The notes under the pieces: model-generated | What the model was told of the DNA's origin: nothing | The model's input: only the letters and a program-made list of their open reading frames with translations | The model's database searches: none | Assembly (NCBI GenBank): GCA_937911175.1 | Contig: CALDSE010000029.1 | Coordinates: 20,958-84,957, forward strand | Source of the DNA: an uncultured Sediminibacterium sp. | GTDB taxonomy: Bacteria > Bacteroidota > Bacteroidia > Chitinophagales > Chitinophagaceae | Length of the DNA: 64,000 nt | Reading direction: 5' to 3' | Shown here: positions 59,815 through 64,000 of the stretch, one piece after another | How positions within the stretch are numbered: position 1 is the first letter of the stretch | Layout: each line of letters opens with the position of its first letter | Program-made: the position numbers and the translations under genes

Positions 59815-60474
59815 TTGTTACCTGCCACACCAAATATCCTATTAGGGGAGCCGCTCATAGAACTTACTACTATCCCTAGTACCAATATCTATGCCATGGA
59901 CCAAGTCCACCAGGGTTTAGCCCTATCTGGCAGTTGCTATACAGCTGATTTTCAAACTGCTGGGAAGGGTCAGCATGGTCGAAACTGGGAAAGCGAAAAA
60001 GGACAAAACCTGCTTTCAAGCTATGTTTTGGAGCTAAAGCAGTTAAAAACAGGTAAAATTTGGACGCCGGCCGATCAAATTGGGTTTTCAGCAGCCATTG
60101 CGCTAGGGGCAAGGGCCTTTTTTGGAGCATTTGCTGGAGAGCAAACTAAGATTAAGAAGCCCAATGATATCTATTTTCGTGACAGAAAGGCAGGGGGTAT
60201 ACTGATAGAAAACCTAGTGAGGGGGAAGGAATGGACCTGGACCGTAATTGGAATAGGCATGAATATTAACCAAGCTTCTTTTTCAACGGCTGCAGCGAAT
60301 AGGGTATCCTCAAATCCTATTTCTTTGCAAGAGATAACCAATAAAAGTTGGGATATAAAACAAATGCAAAAGCATTTAAGTGAAGCATTAACGATGGCCA
60401 TTCAAGGTTGGCTATTAGAAGGCGATGAAAAAACCATTCAAGCTTTTGATGCAGCGTGTATAGAAATAAAATAG
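59815..60474 (+). CDS. birA: Biotin--[acetyl-CoA-carboxylase] ligase (monofunctional BirA)
   Basis: A 219-residue biotin protein ligase that attaches biotin to the acetyl-CoA carboxylase carrier protein. The biotinyl-AMP loop is GKGQHGRNW at 50-58 (GRGRxGR in many), the catalytic segment is IKKPNDIYFRDRKAGGILIE at 113-132 and the IGIGMNIN at 145-152 follows. There is no N-terminal DNA-binding domain, so no repressor function. A TTG at 59815 is used as start since the next ATG would remove the first strand. It starts divergently from rsfS. Confidence 0.88.
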   Translation: MLPATPNILLGEPLIELTTIPSTNIYAMDQVHQGLALSGSCYTADFQTAGKGQHGRNWESEKGQNLLSSYVLELKQLKTGKIWTPADQIGFSAAIALGARAFFGAFAGEQTKIKKPNDIYFRDRKAGGILIENLVRGKEWTWTVIGIGMNINQASFSTAAANRVSSNPISLQEITNKSWDIKQMQKHLSEALTMAIQGWLLEGDEKTIQAFDAACIEIK

Positions 60475-60495
60475 TTACAAAATAATAAACTAACC

Positions 60496-61545
60496 ATGAG
60501 TATAAAATTAACAGAACATTCTAAAGGGGGTGGTTGCGGTTGTAAAATTTCACCGGCCATACTTTCAGAAATATTAGCGGCGCATAATGTAGGTGCGAAA
60601 ACAAATGTAAAAAATTTATTAGTAGGTAATGATAGTAGAGATGATGCAGCCGTTTATAAGTTAGATGAAAAAACGGCGATGATAAGCACCACTGATTTTT
60701 TTATGCCTATTGTTGATGATGCATTTTCATTTGGACAAATTGCTGCAGCAAATGCGATTAGCGACGTATATGCCATGGGCGGCAAACCTATTTTTGCATT
60801 AGCTGTACTAGGTTGGCCCTTAGCTACACTGCCAGCATCTGAGGCTGCTAAAGTAATGGAGGGGGCAAGAAAAACTTGTGCAGATGCGGGTATTGTGATT
60901 GCAGGAGGACATAGTATTGATAGTCAGGATCCCATTTTTGGATTAGTGGTGAATGGTTTAGTGGATATAGAAAATTTAAAAAGAAATGATACCGCCAAGG
61001 AAGGCGATGTATTAATATTAACCAAACCATTAGGTGTGGGCATTATGGCCACTGCACAAAAAAGAGCAGTACTTACAGAAGAAGATTTAAGTTTTTTAGT
61101 AAAGCAACTTACTACTATTAATAAAGCAGGCGAAGCATTAGGAAAAATAAAAGAAGTGCATGCGATGACCGATGTAACAGGCTTTGGATTACTCGGACAT
61201 TTAACTGAGATGATGGAAGGAAGTAATTTATCGGCGTCTATTGTGTACAATAAAATACCTATTATACCAGCCGTTAGAAATTATATAGCTCAAAAAACAA
61301 TACCTGGTGCGACTGCCCGCAATTGGAGCTCCATTAGTGCTGGCGTGGTTTTGGGCGCTGGTGTAGATGAAGCAGAAGCTAAATTATTATTACCCGATCC
61401 TCAAACCAATGGAGGTTTACTCATTGCCGTAGCGCCTACTGCATTAAAAGAAGTACAAACTATTTTACAAGAAATGGGTATTGAATATACTGCAAGCATT
61501 GGTGAATGTACGGCTGCAAAAGAAAAAAGAATTTATATTAATTAG
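60496..61545 (+). CDS. selD: Selenide, water dikinase (SelD)
   Basis: A 349-residue enzyme making selenophosphate from selenide and ATP. The N-terminal GGGCGCKISP at 11-20 carries the catalytic Cys14 (the selenocysteine/cysteine position) and Lys17. GNDSRDDAAVY at 49-59 region binds ATP/metal, STTDFFMPIVDDAFSFGQIAAANAISDVYAMGG-type core at 74-106, and later MTDVTGFGLLGHLTEM near 225-240. It uses Cys, not Sec, and no in-frame UGA was seen. No selA, selB or mnmH is in this window. It starts 21 bp after the biotin ligase gene. Confidence 0.95.
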   Translation: MSIKLTEHSKGGGCGCKISPAILSEILAAHNVGAKTNVKNLLVGNDSRDDAAVYKLDEKTAMISTTDFFMPIVDDAFSFGQIAAANAISDVYAMGGKPIFALAVLGWPLATLPASEAAKVMEGARKTCADAGIVIAGGHSIDSQDPIFGLVVNGLVDIENLKRNDTAKEGDVLILTKPLGVGIMATAQKRAVLTEEDLSFLVKQLTTINKAGEALGKIKEVHAMTDVTGFGLLGHLTEMMEGSNLSASIVYNKIPIIPAVRNYIAQKTIPGATARNWSSISAGVVLGAGVDEAEAKLLLPDPQTNGGLLIAVAPTALKEVQTILQEMGIEYTASIGECTAAKEKRIYIN

Positions 61546-61556
61546 GCCTGGCCTTT

Positions 61557-62000
61557 TTATTCAAAAATAAGATGCCCTTTGTTTTTGATTTGATCGGGTG
61601 TTAATTCAGCTACCAATTGCACGCCTTTAATACCGCGCACAGTTTGTAAGATATCATTTACTTTTTCATCTTCAATCCACTCCCCTCTTATCCACCAAAT
61701 AAAATCCATGTGTTTTAATTCGGGCAATAAATATTCACCATCGAATTGATTATGGTAAACAAAATGTTGAATAGAAGTATTAGGCTCATTGCCTTCGTAC
61801 ATTGAAAAATAATAAGTTCTATTTTTTCTCTTTAAAGCAATTTCATGATTGGGATTGAATCTAAATTCAAAGCCCATGTATTGATTCAGTAAAATACAGA
61901 ATTGATAATTCTTAATAGGTGCCGTGATACCTAAAATACGAGAGCCTTCGAAATCGCTTTCGTTAATGGCGTCTTGGTCTAAAATTATTTTACTGCTCAC
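61557..62000 (-). CDS. IPExxxVDY family protein
   Basis: A 147-residue soluble protein typical of Bacteroidota. The name-giving motif lies in YLLPELKHMDFIWW near 90-103, which is a variant of IPExxxVDY. The N-terminal half (IIDQDAINESDFEGSRI-like start, NYQFCILLNQYMGFEFRF near 30-48) and the C-terminal GVQLVAELTPDQIK are also family-like. No function is known; homologues often sit near fatty-acid-synthesis genes. It is 12 bp downstream of the M28-PDZ peptidase on the same strand. Confidence 0.82.
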   Translation of the reverse strand: MSSKIILDQDAINESDFEGSRILGITAPIKNYQFCILLNQYMGFEFRFNPNHEIALKRKNRTYYFSMYEGNEPNTSIQHFVYHNQFDGEYLLPELKHMDFIWWIRGEWIEDEKVNDILQTVRGIKGVQLVAELTPDQIKNKGHLIFE

Positions 62001-62012
62001 AAATAATTATAT

Positions 62013-63638
62013 TTAAAAAACAATATCAATTTTTATTTCGTCTGCTCCTCTTTTATACACAAGCACTGTTGCATCTCCTTTTTTAAATTTAGAAAGCGCT
62101 TGCATATAACTCATCACATCTACTAATTTATAGTCTCCTACTTGAAGTAATACATCGCCCCCTTTTAAGCCTATTTTTTCTCCTAATTTACCCTGGCTAG
62201 CACCTTCAATTCTAACCCCTGTGCCTGTAAAAGCATAATCGGGCATAACCCCTAAACTTACTGTAAACTTAGTGCTACGGCCCATGGCAGCCTCACGGGT
62301 TTTAAGAAAATCTAATTTACCCACTGCGTCTGTTGTTTTAATAATAGACTGCACATATCTTATAATTTGGCTCTCTCCTATATAATTAATTTTATCCCAA
62401 TCGTCTGTGGCTTTATGATAATCGCTGTGGCTACCTGTAAACATAAATAATACCGGCATGTCTTTTCTATAAAAACTAGCATGATCACTTGGACCAGAAC
62501 CAGCACTATCATAATGTGTAATTAAAGAAGTAGATACGCTTGCTAAAATATTGGCCCACTTAGTTGATGTACCATAACCTCCTACCGTTAATTTTCTAGC
62601 AGTATCATAACGACCCACCATATCCATATTAATCATGTAATTATAATTACCTGTATAGGTTGGGTGTTCTAACCAATACTTACTTCCAAATAAACCTAAC
62701 TCTTCTCCAGAAAAATGCAAGATCAAATAATTATTATTTTTAGGCGATTTTTTTTGAAGTGCTTTAGCTAATTCAATTAATGCAGCTGTTCCACTTGCAT
62801 TGTCATCGGCACCATTTCTAATATTATTATTTATATCCAGTGCGTTACGGTCTTCGTTATAGCCTAAGTGATCTAAGTGGGCGCCTAAGATAACAGTGTT
62901 TGCAGCATTGTTATCAATAAAGGCCGCTACATTATGTGCTGTTCTTGAAGCGTGCTCAAACTCAATACTAGCTTCAATTTCATAAGTACTTAATTCATCA
63001 GTAAAATATTTTGAGAAACCGTTTTTGGTAATATACAGAACAGGAATAGGTAATGCTTTAGCTGTATCAAATTTATAATATTGAATATTATCCACCAGTG
63101 TGCCACTATTGTAAAGGAATAAAGCAGCCCCTGCTTTTTGTTTTGTTTCCTTAGCAGTAGTAAGCAACCATTCATTAATATCGAAATGTGGATTGCTAGT
63201 ATTTTCTTCCAAAACTTCACCCAAATCTTTAAACCAAATTTGCTTGGCCTCATTTAAGGAAAGAGATGCCATGGATTTAATATTACCAGTACCGCTATTT
63301 GAAATAGGAAAAAAATCAGCATCTAAAAGAAGTACTTGTTTGTTGACTTTAATAAAAGAGTTAGGAGATAATTTTTTTCCTTCATCAATAGGAAAGCTTT
63401 GAATAAAGCCATTATTGCCCATGGCTTTTATACCAGCATTTTGATATTGCGAAATAATATAGTCTACTGCTTTTTGCTCTCCTGGGCTTCCTGCACGACG
63501 ACCTTCTAATTCATCACTGGCTAAAAATTTTATATGATTTTCTAAGTTTTGAATAAGGACTTTATCTGCTCTTGTAAGCTTTTGAGCATTCAATAAAAAA
63601 GGGAATAAGAACACTAAGAAAAAGGCAATACGGCGCAT
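62013..63638 (-). CDS. Secreted M28 family metallopeptidase with C-terminal PDZ domain
   Basis: A 541-residue exported peptidase. The ATG at 63638 is chosen over one 7 codons upstream since it gives a regular signal peptide (RRIAFFLVFLFPFLLNAQ). The M28 ligands appear in order: LGAHLDHLG with His, NGADDNASGTA with Asp, SGEELGLFGSKYW with the Glu pair, INMDMVGRYD with Asp and GPSDHASFY with His. A PDZ-like domain forms the last 90 residues (GASQGKLGEKIGLKGGDVLLQVGDYKLV). Probably periplasmic, acting on peptides. It may be co-transcribed with the IPExxxVDY gene. Confidence 0.92.
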   Translation of the reverse strand: MRRIAFFLVFLFPFLLNAQKLTRADKVLIQNLENHIKFLASDELEGRRAGSPGEQKAVDYIISQYQNAGIKAMGNNGFIQSFPIDEGKKLSPNSFIKVNKQVLLLDADFFPISNSGTGNIKSMASLSLNEAKQIWFKDLGEVLEENTSNPHFDINEWLLTTAKETKQKAGAALFLYNSGTLVDNIQYYKFDTAKALPIPVLYITKNGFSKYFTDELSTYEIEASIEFEHASRTAHNVAAFIDNNAANTVILGAHLDHLGYNEDRNALDINNNIRNGADDNASGTAALIELAKALQKKSPKNNNYLILHFSGEELGLFGSKYWLEHPTYTGNYNYMINMDMVGRYDTARKLTVGGYGTSTKWANILASVSTSLITHYDSAGSGPSDHASFYRKDMPVLFMFTGSHSDYHKATDDWDKINYIGESQIIRYVQSIIKTTDAVGKLDFLKTREAAMGRSTKFTVSLGVMPDYAFTGTGVRIEGASQGKLGEKIGLKGGDVLLQVGDYKLVDVMSYMQALSKFKKGDATVLVYKRGADEIKIDIVF

Positions 63639-63706
63639 AGATATCTGATTGAGCCCCAAAGTTAAATAAAGCTATTAGCAAAACACTAGGATCTCTAAAA
63701 TTTGAT

Positions 63707-63720
63707 ATGATATTTATCAT
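63707..63720. promoter_or_regulatory. Fur-like palindromic operator upstream of feoB
   Basis: ATGATATTTATCAT is a perfect inverted repeat with a TT centre, extended by TTTGAT before and TTTC after. It resembles the TGATA...TATCA pattern of Fur boxes and lies 69 bp before the feoB start, in the divergent space toward the M28-PDZ gene. Confidence 0.5.
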
Positions 63721-63774
63721 TTTCCCCCTTCTGCTCAATTTCTAATTTCGTAAGTATAGCCCAATCATAAAACC

Positions 63775-63782
63775 TAGCTTTG
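63775..63782 (+). promoter_or_regulatory. Putative -7 element of feoB
   Basis: TAGCTTTG fits TAnnTTTG exactly and ends 7 bp before the start codon. A weaker TAATTTCG at 63743-63750 could be an alternative that would give a longer leader. Confidence 0.4.
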
Positions 63783-63789
63783 CCACCTC

Positions 63790-64000
63790 ATGAATGCCGG
63801 TATACATATTGCTTTAGTGGGTAACCCCAATAGCGGAAAAAGTTCTCTTTTTAACGCACTTACCGGTATGCACCAAAAAGTAGGCAATTTCCCAGGCGTA
63901 ACGGTAGACAAGAAAACAGGCCAGATGCAATTAGCGGGTAACCCCACCACCCTCATTGATTTACCCGGTACTTATAGTTTTTATCCCAAAAGAGAAGATG
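63790..64000 (+). CDS. feoB: Ferrous iron transport protein B (partial, N-terminus)
   Basis: The first 70 codons of a gene running off the right edge. The translated start MNAGIHIALVGNPNSGKSSL continues with FNALTGMHQKVGNFPGVTVDKKTG and then LIDLPGTYSFYPKRED. G1 GNPNSGKS, the G2 Thr in FPGVTVD and G3 DLPGTYS match the FeoB G-protein domain, which regulates ferrous iron uptake through the C-terminal membrane part (not in the window). A Fur-like palindrome lies upstream, supporting iron regulation. The second nearby ATG (63794) is out of frame. Confidence 0.93.
   Translation, partial: MNAGIHIALVGNPNSGKSSLFNALTGMHQKVGNFPGVTVDKKTGQMQLAGNPTTLIDLPGTYSFYPKRED

Noticed and set aside
61541..61556. 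A palindrome AGGCCTGGCCT followed by Ts after selD as a terminator.
   Set aside because: The arms would leave almost no loop, allowing only about three pairs, so termination is unlikely.
1..64000. tRNA, rRNA, tmRNA, RNase P RNA or known riboswitches in the intergenic regions.
   Set aside because: Reading all gaps on both strands gave no cloverleaf, rRNA-like or classical riboswitch pattern. A covariance-model search would be needed to exclude small RNAs.
1..64000. Mobile elements, integrases, restriction or toxin-antitoxin systems.
   Set aside because: No transposase, recombinase, restriction enzyme or toxin-antitoxin pair was recognised. The SdpI-like gene has no toxin or regulator partner.

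Overview
The window reads as an ordinary chromosomal stretch from a Bacteroidota bacterium, most likely of the Chitinophagaceae/Chitinophagales. The basis is AT-rich DNA, weak or absent Shine-Dalgarno sequences, promoter-like TAnnTTTG motifs, and lineage-typical families: DUF4286, IPExxxVDY, GldC, DUF6089, paired OmpH/Skp genes beside bamA, a bTHX ribosomal protein and TIGR02757. No rRNA, tRNA, insertion sequence, prophage, integrase or CRISPR array was seen. All complete genes look intact, and gene density is high. The only gene-free stretch over 300 bp is about 38.78-39.19 kb, which holds palindromic repeats.

Layout. 0-5 kb: exonuclease III, DUF4286, HU, a bTHX protein with a histone-H1-like repeat tail, a small CxxC membrane protein, an FkbM methyltransferase, then MeaB and a glycosyltransferase on the other strand. 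5-13 kb: coaX, an outer membrane protein, lptC, an aldo/keto reductase, a CNNM/CorC protein, tatC, rpiB and a secreted M28 peptidase, closed by several intrinsic terminators. 13-24.6 kb: a bacterial deoxyhypusine-synthase-like gene, an SdpI-like protein, a cystathionine gamma-synthase-type enzyme, TIGR02757, a short-chain dehydrogenase, a YjjG-type nucleotidase, the phospholipid genes psd and cdsA, a CPBP protease, a dus gene, a glutathione peroxidase and an aldehyde dehydrogenase.

24.7-38.3 kb is the most distinctive part. Two divergent gene sets face away from a 174 bp control region. The left set encodes a GMC flavoprotein dehydrogenase, its Tat-lipoprotein small subunit and two Tat-exported TIM-barrel isomerase-like proteins. 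The right set encodes a Gfo/Idh/MocA oxidoreductase, a TIM-barrel protein, a lipoprotein cytochrome c and a DUF1080 (3-keto-disaccharide hydrolase family) protein. A further Tat-exported Gfo/Idh/MocA enzyme, a class V aminotransferase homologue and a large FAD/Fe-S D-2-hydroxyacid dehydrogenase lie just upstream. Together they look like a periplasmic oxidative (3-keto) sugar or glycoside pathway feeding electrons to cytochrome c. The tatC gene elsewhere in the window could supply the export route.

38.3-64 kb is mostly housekeeping: tadA, superoxide dismutase, yidD-rnpA-rpmH (rpmH is only 53 codons), murI, ompH-ompH-bamA-uppS, an outer membrane protein, nadK, a second POTRA/barrel protein, a CBS protein, an alpha/beta hydrolase, CvpA, YqeY, GldC, a MerR-type regulator, an MscS channel, an LpxH-type phosphatase, a LUD protein, ftsH, rsfS, a biotin ligase, selD, an M28-PDZ peptidase and the start of feoB. 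The feoB gene runs off the right edge and has a Fur-like palindrome upstream. Protein calls rest on reading motifs and overall sequence resemblance without database searches; promoter and operator calls are pattern matches only.
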